In this document: positions 10,256 to 19,145 of the stretch, in pieces | Layout: each line of letters starts with the position of its first letter | Position numbering within the stretch: position 1 is the first letter of the stretch | Origin: Actibacterium sp. XHP0104 | Lineage (GTDB): Bacteria > Pseudomonadota > Alphaproteobacteria > Rhodobacterales > Rhodobacteraceae | DNA length: 64,000 bases | Direction of reading: 5' to 3' | Assembly (NCBI RefSeq): GCF_025751515.1 | Contig: NZ_JAOWLE010000001.1 | Coordinates: 248,001 to 312,000, forward strand | Made by a program: the position numbers and the translations under genes | Notes under the pieces: generated by a model | The model's database searches: none | Seen by the model: the letters and a program-made list of their open reading frames with translations, nothing else | What the model was told of the DNA's origin: nothing

Positions 10256-11287
10256 TTAATCCTCCATCACGCCCTTGCGACCCATCAGGCCACGCGGCCG
10301 GGTCAGCAGGATGACAATCGCGATCACGTAGATGATGATCTGGTCGATACCCGGGATCAGGCTCTTGATGGCGTTCATCGACGCAAAGCTTTCCAGGATG
10401 CCCAGCATGAAGCCGGCCAGAACGGCGCCGGGCAGCGAGCCCATGCCGCCGACCACGACCACGACGAAGCTGAGAACCAGGAAGTCCATCCCCATGTGGT
10501 AGTTGGGCGAGTTGATCGGCGTGTACATCACGCCCGCCAGGCCCGCCACGGCGGCGGCGATTCCGAACATGATGGTAAAGCGGCGGTCGATGTTGATGCC
10601 CAGCAGGCCCACGGTTTCACGGTCGGCCATGCCGGCACGCACAACCATCCCGAAGGTGGTGAACTGCAGGAACGAGAAGACCGCGCCGATGATGGCGGCA
10701 GCGAAGAAGAAATAGACCATGCGCCAGACCGGGTAGATGACCACGTTCGGGTCCATCCCGATCAGCACGCCCAGATCCGCCGACCCGCGAAACGCCATGG
10801 GGGCGGGGGTGGGGATGGGGTTGGCGCCAAAGAAGTATTTCACCACCTCTTGCAGCACGATCGCCAGGCCGAAGGTCACCAGGATCTGGTCGGCGTGCGG
10901 GCGCTTGTAGAAGTGCTTGATCAGGCCGCGCTCCATGGCAAAGCCGATGAAGATCATGACCGGAATGGCAAAGATGATCGATAGCGGAACCGCCCAGTCG
11001 ATCAACGTGCCGCCCAGTTCGGGGCCGAACCAGCCTTCGAGATACGGGGTTTTGACTTTCAGGGGGTTGCCCAGAAAGTCTTTCTTCGTCGGGTCCAGCG
11101 TCTCGTATGAGAGGCTGAACAGACGGCTGAAGGTGACCGCGCAGAATGCGCCGATCATGAAAAGCGCGCCGTGGGCAAAGTTTACCACGCCCAGCGTGCC
11201 GAAAATAAGTGTCAGCCCCAGCGCGATCAGCGCATAGGCCGAGCCTTTATCAAGCCCGTTGAGGGTTTGCAGAAGGATTGCGTCCAT
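10256..11287 (-). CDS. livH: ABC transporter permease, LivH type
   Basis: The 343-residue membrane protein has the LivH blocks LNGLDKGSAYALIALGLTLIFGTLGVVNFAHG and VVVVGGMGSLPGAVLAG. I start it at ATG 11287 (MDAILLQTLNG), which has GGTGGGGAC just upstream; a GTG at 11296 would add three residues. An insert near residues 60-90 (KKDFLGNPLKVKTPYLEG) is longer than in typical LivH. It forms the membrane channel of the importer together with LivM. Confidence 0.93.
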   Translation of the reverse strand: MDAILLQTLNGLDKGSAYALIALGLTLIFGTLGVVNFAHGALFMIGAFCAVTFSRLFSLSYETLDPTKKDFLGNPLKVKTPYLEGWFGPELGGTLIDWAVPLSIIFAIPVMIFIGFAMERGLIKHFYKRPHADQILVTFGLAIVLQEVVKYFFGANPIPTPAPMAFRGSADLGVLIGMDPNVVIYPVWRMVYFFFAAAIIGAVFSFLQFTTFGMVVRAGMADRETVGLLGINIDRRFTIMFGIAAAVAGLAGVMYTPINSPNYHMGMDFLVLSFVVVVVGGMGSLPGAVLAGFMLGILESFASMNAIKSLIPGIDQIIIYVIAIVILLTRPRGLMGRKGVMED

Positions 11288-11352
11288 CGTCCCCACCCTG
11301 TCCTTTTTTATGGATGAACGCCCGGCGCCGTTGTGGCCCGAGCGATGGATAA

Positions 11353-11378
11353 CCGGCCGCGCATTGCTGCGCGACCGG
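11353..11378 (-). repeat. Stem-loop between binding-protein gene and livH
   Basis: CCGG-C-CGCGCA, loop TTGC, TGCGCG-A-CCGG forms an 11-base stem with one mismatch, 15 bases after the stop of the binding-protein gene. There is no U tract. Such stems after binding-protein genes commonly stabilise that part of the message so the binding protein exceeds the membrane parts (inference). Confidence 0.5.
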
Positions 11379-11392
11379 CGGGAGATGCCTTA

Positions 11393-12739
11393 TCAGGCGC
11401 CCGGATTGCAGGTGCCCAGATCGCCACCGGCGAACATCGGGTGGTCGGGGGCGTACTCGACCTGAGCGCGCGGGGTGACTTCCACGATTTCCAGGGTGTC
11501 GTATTCCGAGGTCGGGTTGTCCGAGCCCTTCATGACCAGCACGTCTTTGAAGCACTGGTGGTCTTCGGCGCGGTACAGGGTCGGACCGTTGCCCAGACCG
11601 TCGAATTCAAAGCCTTCCAGGGCCTCGACGACGGCGCAGGGGTTGAACGAACCGGCGCGCTCGACGGCGTCTGCATAGAGCAGGGTCTGTGCATAGGACG
11701 TCTGGGCGGCGTTCGACGGCGGGAAGCCGTATTTCTGGCCGAACGACTGAACGAAAGCCTTGGTGCCTTCGTCACCCAGCTGCCAGTTCCAGTTCATCGA
11801 ACCGTACACGCCCTTGATGTTCTCGCCGGCGCCCTTGGCCATCAGCTCCGAGTACAGCGGAACGACGATCTCGAACTGCTTGCCGTTGACCATCTTGTCG
11901 CGCAGGCCGAACTGAACGGCGTTGGTCAGCGAGTTCACCATGTTTCCGCCGTAGTGGTTCAGAACCAGAACGTCGGCGCCCGAGTTCAGCACGGGGGCGA
12001 TGTAGGACGAGAAGTCGGTGGTCGCCAGCGGGGTCAGCACGTTGTTGACAGTCTGCCAGCCCATGGCCTCGGTTGCGGCCTGAACCGACTCTTGCTGGGT
12101 CCAGCCCCAGGTGTAGTCGGCGGTCAGGTGATAGGCGCGGCGCTCGGCACCATAGGCGTTTTTCAGCACCGGAGCCAGGGCAGCGCCCGACATGTAGGCG
12201 TTAAAGAAGTGGCGGAAGCCGTTGGCTTTCTTGTCTTTACCGGTGGTGTCGTTCGAGTGGGTCAGAGCGGCCATGAAGATCACGCCGGCCTCTTGGCACA
12301 GGCCCTGAACGGCCACGGCCACGCCCGAGGACGAACCGCCGGTGATCATGATGGCGCCGTCTTTTTCGATCATCGACTTGGCCGATGCGCGGGCTGCGTC
12401 CGATTTGGTCTGGGTGTCGCCGGTGACGTATTCGACTTTCTTGCCCAGGATGCCGTTGCCCTTGAGGGCCTTGGACGAGAAGGTGTTCAGCATGCCGCCG
12501 TCGCCTTCGCCGTTCAGATGTTCGACTGCCAGCTGATAGGCGCGCAGTTCGTCCGCGCCTTCTTCGGCATAGGGGCCGGTCTGGGGCACGTTGAAGCCCA
12601 GGGTGACCGAGCTGCCGGTGGGTTCGTTGGTAAAGGCCGAGGCCGAACCGGCGGTAAAGATCGTCGGCACGGCCAGGCTGCCGCCCGCGATCGCACCGGT
12701 TTTCAGCACGCCGCGGCGTGTGAAGTTCGAATTGGACAT
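11393..12739 (-). CDS. ABC transporter substrate-binding protein, Tat-exported
   Basis: This 448-residue type I periplasmic binding protein (Leu/Ile/Val, amide or carboxylate family) heads the livHMGF-acs run. The start is ATG 12739, preceded by GGGAGGATTTC; longer upstream frames lack support. The N-terminus is a twin-arginine signal (TRRGVLKTG, then a hydrophobic stretch ending SASA, cut about residue 31), so export through TatABC (encoded at 61716-63477) is likely. The mature text SSVTLGFNVPQTGPYAEEGADELRAYQ and MITGGSSSGVAVAVQGL is typical of the family. The ligand is unknown; acs as the distal gene suggests a carboxylate or amide yielding acetate or acyl units. Confidence 0.92.
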   Translation of the reverse strand: MSNSNFTRRGVLKTGAIAGGSLAVPTIFTAGSASAFTNEPTGSSVTLGFNVPQTGPYAEEGADELRAYQLAVEHLNGEGDGGMLNTFSSKALKGNGILGKKVEYVTGDTQTKSDAARASAKSMIEKDGAIMITGGSSSGVAVAVQGLCQEAGVIFMAALTHSNDTTGKDKKANGFRHFFNAYMSGAALAPVLKNAYGAERRAYHLTADYTWGWTQQESVQAATEAMGWQTVNNVLTPLATTDFSSYIAPVLNSGADVLVLNHYGGNMVNSLTNAVQFGLRDKMVNGKQFEIVVPLYSELMAKGAGENIKGVYGSMNWNWQLGDEGTKAFVQSFGQKYGFPPSNAAQTSYAQTLLYADAVERAGSFNPCAVVEALEGFEFDGLGNGPTLYRAEDHQCFKDVLVMKGSDNPTSEYDTLEIVEVTPRAQVEYAPDHPMFAGGDLGTCNPGA

Positions 12740-12798
12740 GAAATCCTCCCGTATTGTGATTTGCGGCTTCACGCCTCCTCTGCGCGTACCGCTTTCCC

Positions 12799-12946
12799 TT
12801 TTACAAGGTGGGGATATTATCGGTGAGAGACCGAAAATTGCGCAACAACTGCTTTTCGTAAAACATTTTTTTTGTAAATTGTTACACAGGGTGTTAATCG
12901 TTCTTGTAAAGTAATTGTCACGCGGGCGCAGAAAGCCCTTGTAAAG
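12799..12946. promoter_or_regulatory. Divergent control region with repeated CTTGTAAA motif
   Basis: The 222-base region between the binding-protein gene and the ScfR-like regulator is much richer in A+T than its surroundings. CTTGTAAAG occurs exactly at 12903-12911 and 12938-12946 (35 bases apart), with an inverted copy TTTTACAAG at 12799-12807 and a partial copy TTTGTAAAT at 12871-12879. The last copy ends 16 bases before the regulator's start codon. These are good candidates for the regulator's own binding sites. Confidence 0.5.
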
Positions 12947-12961
12947 ACCGAGGTTTTCCAC

Positions 12962-14263
12962 ATGGCCAGCAGCCATATGACCGGCAGTCGTATCCGCGAG
13001 AGGCGCCTTGTGCTGGGGATGCGTCAATCCGATCTGGCCAAGGCGGTCGGTATTTCGCCGTCCTACCTCAATTTGATCGAACATAACCGCCGCAGAATCG
13101 GGGGAAAGTTGCTGGTTGACCTGGCGCGCACCCTCGAAGTCGAGGCCTCTTTGCTGACCGAGGGCGCCGAGGCCGCGCTGCTGGAAGAGCTGCGCGAGGC
13201 GGCCGCCGGCAATGCCGAGGCGCGCGACGAACTGGCCCGGATCGACGAGTTCGCCGGGCGCTTTCCGGGCTGGGCGCAGCTTTTGGCCGAAAAGCACCGC
13301 CGCGTCGGAGAGCTGGAGCGCATTGTCGAGACCCTGACCGACCGGATGACTCATGACCCGTTCTTGTCGGCATCGCTGCACGAGGTGCTGTCGACCGTCA
13401 CCGCGATCCGCTCGACCGCGGCCATTCTGGCCGATACCGAGGATCTGGATCGCGACTGGCAGATCCGGTTTCACCGCAACCTGCGCGACGAAAGCCAGCG
13501 CCTGGCCGAGGGCGCGCAGGCGCTGGTGTCGTATCTTGATGACAACTCTGCCGATGCCAGCCAGCAGCAATCGCCCCGCGAAGAGGTCGAGGCCTTCTTG
13601 CAGCGGCACGAGTTCCATTTTGCCGAGCTTGAGGGCCGTCCGGGCAATGTCGAGGCGATCCTGGCGGGCGGGGTCGAATTGACCACACCCGCCGCGCGCG
13701 ACATGGCGCGGCGGCATCTGGAACGCTATGTGCAGGACGCGCAGATCCTGCCGCTGGAGACCTTTGCCGAGGCCGCACAGCAGATGCAGCTTGATCCGGG
13801 CCGGCTGGCGCAGCATTTCGCCACCGATCCGGGCATGGTGTTCCGCCGGCTTGCGGCATTGCCAGAGGACAAGCTGCCGGTGCGGGTCGGTCTGGTGATC
13901 TGCGACGGGTCGGGCGCGCTGACGTTCCGGCGTCCGCTGCCGGGGTTCGCGCTGCCACGGTTCGGCGCGGCCTGTCCGCTGTGGCCGCTCTATCAGGCGC
14001 TGTCGCGGCCGATGGCCCCGATCCGCGCGGTAATCGAACAGCCCGCGCGCCCGCCGCAGCGTTTTCTGACCTTTGCCTTGTGCCAGCCCGTGCGGATGTC
14101 GGGTTTCGGCGGGCCCCAGGTGCTGGAAGCGGCGATGCTGATCCTGCCCGATCTGTCCGAGGGCGCCGAGCAGACCCAGCTGGTGGGCACCAGTTGCCGC
14201 ATCTGCCCGCGCGAAAGCTGCCCGGCGCGGCGTGAGCCGTCGATCCTAAGTGCGGGAATCTGA
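12962..14263 (+). CDS. XRE-type regulator with short-chain acyl-CoA (ScfR) domain
   Basis: This 433-residue protein has an N-terminal XRE helix-turn-helix (about residues 8-62: IRERRLVLGMRQSDLAKAVG then SPSYLNLIEHNRRRIGG). Its C-terminal ScfR-type domain (short-chain fatty acyl-CoA regulators) ends with a cysteine cluster, C412-R-I-C415-P-R-E-S-C420. Corynebacterial RamB, which controls acetate metabolism, belongs to this group. The middle region, where relatives carry an IrrE-like fold, shows no HExxH metal motif. It is divergent from the importer-acs operon, and GAGG precedes ATG 12962. Control of acs and the importer is inferred from position and family. Confidence 0.85.
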   Translation: MASSHMTGSRIRERRLVLGMRQSDLAKAVGISPSYLNLIEHNRRRIGGKLLVDLARTLEVEASLLTEGAEAALLEELREAAAGNAEARDELARIDEFAGRFPGWAQLLAEKHRRVGELERIVETLTDRMTHDPFLSASLHEVLSTVTAIRSTAAILADTEDLDRDWQIRFHRNLRDESQRLAEGAQALVSYLDDNSADASQQQSPREEVEAFLQRHEFHFAELEGRPGNVEAILAGGVELTTPAARDMARRHLERYVQDAQILPLETFAEAAQQMQLDPGRLAQHFATDPGMVFRRLAALPEDKLPVRVGLVICDGSGALTFRRPLPGFALPRFGAACPLWPLYQALSRPMAPIRAVIEQPARPPQRFLTFALCQPVRMSGFGGPQVLEAAMLILPDLSEGAEQTQLVGTSCRICPRESCPARREPSILSAGI

Positions 14264-14346
14264 CGGCCGATTGCCTGTGCCTCTTGGCCTTTGCAGAGTT
14301 TCGGCAGTATACATGGGTTAAACCGCTGCACCGGAAGGGGAGACGG

Positions 14347-14715
14347 ATGGGGCGCAACGTTCTGCTCATAGAGGACGAACCGAATATCATCGAGGCGATC
14401 CGGTTCATCCTGTCGCGTGACGGATGGTCGGTCATGACCCATTCGGACGGGCGCAATGCCTATCAGGCCGTATGCCAGCGCAAGCCCGATCTGGTGATCC
14501 TCGACGTGATGCTGCCGGGGCGCAGCGGGTTCGACATCCTGCAGGATATCCGCGCCGACGAGGCGCTGGCCGGTGTGCCGGTTCTGATGCTGACCGCCAA
14601 GGGCCAGAGCAAGGATCGCGACATGGCCGGACTGTTGGGGGCCAGCAAGTTCATGACCAAGCCGTTCTCGAATGCCGAGGTTCTGGCGGCGGTCAGGGAA
14701 CTGGCGGGATCATGA
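14347..14715 (+). CDS. Stand-alone response-regulator receiver protein
   Basis: The 122-residue protein is a complete receiver domain with no output domain. The acidic pocket is ED at residues 9-11, the phospho-acceptor is Asp 53 (VILDVMLPG), and the switch Thr 83 (LMLTAKG) and Lys 105 (MTKPF) are present. ATG 14347 follows GGGGAGACGG. It overlaps the next gene by ATGA, and the kinase follows, so it is the likely phosphorylation partner. Because it cannot bind DNA by itself, it must pass the signal through another protein or act as a phosphate sink. Confidence 0.93.
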   Translation: MGRNVLLIEDEPNIIEAIRFILSRDGWSVMTHSDGRNAYQAVCQRKPDLVILDVMLPGRSGFDILQDIRADEALAGVPVLMLTAKGQSKDRDMAGLLGASKFMTKPFSNAEVLAAVRELAGS

Positions 14716-15011
14716 AGCCGCCGGGCCGCCCTCTGTTCCTGGCGCGCCGAAACTACAGCGCGCGGCGGGCGACGGATGCGGCCAGGCTGCTGCCCCTGGT
14801 GGGGCTGTTCCTGTTCCTCATGCCCCTGCTGTGGCAGGCCGATGGCGGCGCGCGCAGCCTGACCGGGCAGTTGATCTACATTTTCGGGCTGTGGGCCTTG
14901 CTGATCCTGGGGGCGTTCCTGCTGACCAAGCGGCTGTCGCGCGCGGCGGATGGTCAGGATGCCGCCGCCGGGCGCCCCGTCAGCACAGGGGGCAGCGATG
15001 ATCAGCTTTGA
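14712..15011 (+). CDS. Small membrane protein between receiver and kinase genes
   Basis: A 99-residue protein with two predicted membrane helices (LLPLVGLFLFLMPLLW and IYIFGLWALLILGAFLL) separated by a short loop, a basic N-terminus and a polar tail. It overlaps the receiver gene by four bases and the kinase gene by 14. That tight coupling suggests a part in the same signalling unit. I do not recognise a characterised family. Confidence 0.85.
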   Translation: MKPPGRPLFLARRNYSARRATDAARLLPLVGLFLFLMPLLWQADGGARSLTGQLIYIFGLWALLILGAFLLTKRLSRAADGQDAAAGRPVSTGGSDDQL

Positions 15012-17700
15012 CGTTCTGGTCGCAGTCTGTCTGGCCTATGTGGTGCTGCTGTTCATCGTGGCCTTTATCGCCGAGCGGCGGGCGGGCAAGGGGCAGATCG
15101 GCTGGCTGCGCAGCCCGCTGATCTATACCTTGTCGCTGTCGGTCTATTGCACCGCCTGGACGTTTTACGGCGCGGTCGGATACGCCGCGCGGTCGGGGCT
15201 GGAATTCGTGACCATCTATCTGGGGCCGACGCTGATGTTGGTTGGCTGGTGGTGGGCGCTGCGCAAGCTGGTGCGTATCGGCAAGACCCAGCGTATCACC
15301 TCAATCGCCGATCTGATCTCGTCGCGCTATGGCAAGTCGAACCTGCTGGGCGTGCTGGTCACGCTGATGGCCGTGATCGGCACCACGCCTTATATCGCGC
15401 TTCAGCTTCAGTCCGTAACCCTTTCATTTTCAGTGTTTTCCACAGCCAACAGCCGGGGCTGGGATCTGCCTGACCAGAACGCCACCGCGCTGTGGGTTGC
15501 GGCCGGGCTGGCGCTGTTCACGGTGCTGTTCGGCACCCGCAACCTGGATGCGAACGAGCGTCACCACGGCGTTGTCACCGCTATCGCGCTCGAGGCCGTG
15601 GTCAAGCTGGTGGCGCTGTTGACGGTGGGTATCTTCGTCGTCTGGGGCGTGGCCGGCGGCATTGGCGAGATGGCCGAACGCATCGCCGCTTCGCCCATCG
15701 CCGAGACCGCGTTCCGGCCCGGTCGCTGGGTTGGGCTGATGGCGATTTCCGCTATGGCGATCATCGCCTTGCCGCGCATGTTTCAGGTGTTGGTGGTGGA
15801 AAATGCCGACGAGCATCACCTGGCCACCGCGTCCTGGGCCTTTCCGCTTTATCTGTTCCTCATGAGCCTCTTTGTCGTGCCGATCGCGGTGATCGGCCTG
15901 TCGACCCAGCCGGCGGGCTCGAACCCGGATTTCTTTGTGCTGTCGGTGCCGCTGAGCCATGGGCGTGAGGGGATTGCGATGCTGTCGTTCCTCGGTGGGT
16001 TCTCGTCGGCGACCTCGATGGTGATCGTGGCCGCGATCGCGCTGTCGACCATGGTGTCGAACCATATCGTCATGCCGCTGTGGCTAAGCTGGCAGTCGAA
16101 GGGCGCGGCCAGCGTGTCGGGCGATGTGCGCAACCTGGTGCTGCGGTCTCGGCGGTTCTCTATCGCGGGCGTGCTGGCGCTGGGCTATTTCTATTTCCGC
16201 ATCACTGGCGGGTCCGAGGCTCTGGCCAAGATCGGCCTGATCTCGTTCACCGGCGTGGCGCAGGTGATGCCGGCGCTGTTGGGCGGGATCTTTTGGCGCG
16301 GCGCGACCCGGCGCGGGGCGGCGGTCGGTCTGGTGCTGGGCTTTGTGGTCTGGGCCTATACGCTGTTCCTGCCCAGTTTCGGCCCCGACGCGATCATGAG
16401 CGCGGCGCTCTTGTCCGAGGGGCCGTTCGGCATCGGCTGGCTGCGGCCCGAGGCGCTGTTCGGCGTGGGCGGGATGGACCCGCTGGTGCATGCGATGTTC
16501 TGGTCGCTCAGCCTGAACGCGTTTGCGTTCTTCGCGCTGTCCCTGACCGGGTTCCCGTCGCCGCTGGAACGCTTGCAAGGCGCGCAGTTCGTCAATGTGT
16601 TCGAACATTCCGCCGCCGCCCGCGGCTGGACCCAGGGCGCGGCCGAGGCCGAGGACCTGCTGGTCATGTCGCAGCGTATTCTTGGCCCCGACGAGGCGCA
16701 GCAGCTGTTCCATCAGGCCGCCGAAAAGCAGGGCAAGAAAAGCTTTCTGCCCGACACCACGCCCGATTTCCTGGCCCATCTCGAACGCGAGCTGTCGGGC
16801 TCGGTCGGGGGTGCCACGGCCCATGCGATGATCGGCCAGATCGTCGGGCGCAGCTCGGTCTCGGTCGAGGATCTGATGGCGGTGGCCGATGAGACCGCGC
16901 AGATGCTGGAATATTCCAACCAGCTCGAGGCCAAGTCCGAAGAGCTGTCGCGCACCGCCCGCCAGCTGCGCGAGGCCAATGACAAGCTGACCGAGCTGTC
17001 GATCCAGAAAGACACGTTCCTTAGCCAGGTCAGCCACGAATTGCGCACGCCGATGACCTCGATCCGCGCGTTTTCCGAGATCTTGATGGAGGGCGGCAGC
17101 GAGATGTCGCCCGAGGAACTGACCCGCTATTCGGGCATCATCCACGAAGAGGCGATCCGCCTGACCCGTCTGCTGGACGATCTGCTGGATCTGTCGGTGA
17201 TGGAAAACGGGCAGGTCACGATCAATGCGCAGGACGGCAATCTGCGGTCGCTGCTTGATCGGGCCGTCGCGGCAACCGGGTCTTTGGACGGGCGTGGGCG
17301 CATTCGCATCCTGCGCGACAAGATGCACGAGGACGTGGCCCTTTACACCGACACCGACCGGCTGAGCCAGGTGTTCATCAACCTGATCACCAATGCGCAG
17401 AAATACTGCGATGCGTCAGTGCCCGAGTTGCGCATCCGCGCCCGGCGCTCGGGCGGAATGGTGGCGATTGATTTCATCGACAATGGCAGTGGCATCCCCG
17501 AGAAAAGCCAGGCGGTGATCTTCGAGAAATTCGCCCGGCTCTCGGATCGCAACTCGGCCGGCAGCGCCGGGCTGGGCCTTGCGATCTGCCGCGAGATCAT
17601 GGCCCGGCTGGGCGGCGACATCAGCTATTTGCCGGGGCAGGGCGGGGCGGCCTTTCGCGTGACATTGCCGGTGGCCGAGGCGGCGAAAGCGGCGGAATAG
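14998..17700 (+). CDS. Na+/solute symporter-type sensor histidine kinase, CrbS-like
   Basis: The 900-residue protein joins a sodium:solute symporter (SLC5) membrane domain (about 1-510, around 13 helices; YCTAWTFYGAVGYAARSGLEF) to a linker resembling the STAC region (about 520-645, starting LERLQGAQFVNV). A coiled coil (645-672), a HisKA domain with phospho-acceptor His 680 (SQVSHELRTP) and a HATPase domain (VFINLITNAQKY, IDFIDNGSGIP, GSAGLGLAICRE) follow. No PAS domain is evident. Vibrio CrbS, of the same architecture, responds to acetate and controls acs; here acs lies about 8 kb away across the divergent region. Start ATG 14998 has AGGGGGCAG upstream; an in-frame ATG at 14950 lies deep in the previous gene. 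Confidence 0.93.
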   Translation: MISFDVLVAVCLAYVVLLFIVAFIAERRAGKGQIGWLRSPLIYTLSLSVYCTAWTFYGAVGYAARSGLEFVTIYLGPTLMLVGWWWALRKLVRIGKTQRITSIADLISSRYGKSNLLGVLVTLMAVIGTTPYIALQLQSVTLSFSVFSTANSRGWDLPDQNATALWVAAGLALFTVLFGTRNLDANERHHGVVTAIALEAVVKLVALLTVGIFVVWGVAGGIGEMAERIAASPIAETAFRPGRWVGLMAISAMAIIALPRMFQVLVVENADEHHLATASWAFPLYLFLMSLFVVPIAVIGLSTQPAGSNPDFFVLSVPLSHGREGIAMLSFLGGFSSATSMVIVAAIALSTMVSNHIVMPLWLSWQSKGAASVSGDVRNLVLRSRRFSIAGVLALGYFYFRITGGSEALAKIGLISFTGVAQVMPALLGGIFWRGATRRGAAVGLVLGFVVWAYTLFLPSFGPDAIMSAALLSEGPFGIGWLRPEALFGVGGMDPLVHAMFWSLSLNAFAFFALSLTGFPSPLERLQGAQFVNVFEHSAAARGWTQGAAEAEDLLVMSQRILGPDEAQQLFHQAAEKQGKKSFLPDTTPDFLAHLERELSGSVGGATAHAMIGQIVGRSSVSVEDLMAVADETAQMLEYSNQLEAKSEELSRTARQLREANDKLTELSIQKDTFLSQVSHELRTPMTSIRAFSEILMEGGSEMSPEELTRYSGIIHEEAIRLTRLLDDLLDLSVMENGQVTINAQDGNLRSLLDRAVAATGSLDGRGRIRILRDKMHEDVALYTDTDRLSQVFINLITNAQKYCDASVPELRIRARRSGGMVAIDFIDNGSGIPEKSQAVIFEKFARLSDRNSAGSAGLGLAICREIMARLGGDISYLPGQGGAAFRVTLPVAEAAKAAE

Positions 17701-17769
17701 CGGCGCGGCTAACGATTTGTGAACCATCGCCGGGTCATGGTGGGGCAAAGGATTCTGAATTTCTGCCCC

Positions 17770-18729
17770 ATGTCACAGGATACCCCTGAACCCAACGTCT
17801 TGCGCCGCATGCTTGCGGCCTCGTCTTCGCCCCCGCCGCGGCGCGAGGGCGGGGGCGGTGTGCTGCGGCGGCTGGCGCTTGCGCTCTGCCGCGCCATGCA
17901 AGAGGTGGCGGGCCTGGCCATCACCATCTCGGGCCAACAGCAGGGCGTGCATGATCTGGACGGGGTCGAGAAAGAGGCGCAGGCGCCGGAACACGCACTG
18001 ATCACGCTGGTCGAGGCGCCGGGCGGTGCGGCCGGGCTGGTCGTCGTGTCGGCGCCGGTTGTGGGCGCGGTGGTCGCGCGGCGGATGACTGGGCGGGTGC
18101 CTGCGGCCTTGCCTGCGTCCCGCGCGCCCACCCGCACTGACGGAGAAATGCTGCGCGATGTGATCGACGGGTTCCTGGCCCATGCGGCCGAGGCCGGCCC
18201 GTGGCTGGCGGGCTATGGCTATCGCGGTATGCTGTCAGATGCGCGCCTGGCGCGGTTCACGCTGACGGATGGGCTGTATCATTCTGTGCGGCTGGATGTG
18301 GCGCTGCCCGGCGGATTGGGAGAGGGCGAGATCTTGCTGCTCTTGCCCCAGCACGAGGCGCGCCAGCCTGTGACCGAGGCCGGGCAGGGCTGGTCGCGGG
18401 CAGTGTCGGACAGGGTGATGGGCGCGGCGATGCCGTTGCAGGCAGTGCTGACGCGGTTGCAGGTGCCCTATGCGCGGGCGCTGCGGCTGGCTCCGGGTGA
18501 CGTGTTGACCATCCCCGTTGCGGCGATTGATTCGCTGTCGCTTGAAGGTGCGGGCGGGGCTGTTGTGGCGACCGGGCGGCTGGGGCAATCGCGCGGCGAC
18601 CGGGCGGTCAGGATTTCGCAGGCGGGGCTGTCGGGCAAAAGAACTGCGCCCCCGGCGATGGCTGGGGGCGCAGAGGAGGAGGGCTTTGATTCACCCCAGA
18701 ATACACCGCCGCCGGCCTTGGAAGCTTAG
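17770..18729 (+). CDS. SpoA (FliM/FliN C-terminal) domain protein
   Basis: This protein has about 319 residues. The C-terminal part (VPYARALRLAPGDVLTIPVAAIDSLSLEG then VVATGRLGQSRGDRAVRI) is a SpoA fold as in the flagellar switch proteins FliM/FliN and type III secretion C-ring proteins. The N-terminal two-thirds looks like a divergent FliM middle domain. No other flagellar gene is nearby. The start is uncertain (ATG 17770 or 17737; no strong ribosome site). A 10-base perfect inverted repeat (18644-18673) lies inside the 3' coding end. The gene overlaps the next, convergent gene by 4 bases. Confidence 0.8.
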   Translation: MSQDTPEPNVLRRMLAASSSPPPRREGGGGVLRRLALALCRAMQEVAGLAITISGQQQGVHDLDGVEKEAQAPEHALITLVEAPGGAAGLVVVSAPVVGAVVARRMTGRVPAALPASRAPTRTDGEMLRDVIDGFLAHAAEAGPWLAGYGYRGMLSDARLARFTLTDGLYHSVRLDVALPGGLGEGEILLLLPQHEARQPVTEAGQGWSRAVSDRVMGAAMPLQAVLTRLQVPYARALRLAPGDVLTIPVAAIDSLSLEGAGGAVVATGRLGQSRGDRAVRISQAGLSGKRTAPPAMAGGAEEEGFDSPQNTPPPALEA

Positions 18730-19145
18730 GTCGTGTTAAGGCGCGAACGAAACGGTGCAGCCGCCACCATACCTGCTATCATAGCGATAAGAAACAACCA
18801 ATGCCCCGATCCGCCATAGCTGAGAGATGCCAGCGCAGGGCCTGGGCACAGGCCCGCCAAGCCCCATCCCGCCCCGAACAGGACCGAGCCCAAAACCAGG
18901 TTGCGGCCCAGTTTCTGATCGGCGGGGCGGGGGAAATCTCCGCCCAGGACCGGGCGGCGCCCGCGGGTCAATTGCCAGGCGATGGCCATCGGGATCAGCG
19001 CCCCGCCCATCACAAAGGCCAGCGTCGGATCCCAGTCGCCAAACACGTCAAGCCAGCCCTGCACCTTGGTGGTGTCGGTCATGCCCGAAATGAACAGGCC
19101 CGCGCCGAACAGCGCGCCGGCGAGAAAGGCAAAGAGGGCGCGCAT
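18726..19145 (-). CDS. YeeE/YedE family membrane protein (second of pair)
   Basis: A 139-residue protein with four hydrophobic segments; GAGWGLAGLCPGPALASL carries the conserved cysteine motif of half-size YeeE/YedE (DUF395/DUF6691) proteins that move thiosulfate or sulfide-related sulfur. It overlaps its partner by one base. In the bigR-type operons of Xylella and Agrobacterium two such proteins accompany Blh, as here. Confidence 0.9.
   Translation of the reverse strand: MRALFAFLAGALFGAGLFISGMTDTTKVQGWLDVFGDWDPTLAFVMGGALIPMAIAWQLTRGRRPVLGGDFPRPADQKLGRNLVLGSVLFGAGWGLAGLCPGPALASLSYGGSGHWLFLIAMIAGMVAAAPFRSRLNTT

Noticed and set aside
18644-18673. Perfect 10-base inverted repeat near the end of the SpoA-protein gene, as a terminator
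   Set aside because: It lies inside the reading frame, no U tract follows, and the coding sequence continues to a stop at 18729. Recorded as an oddity within that gene instead.
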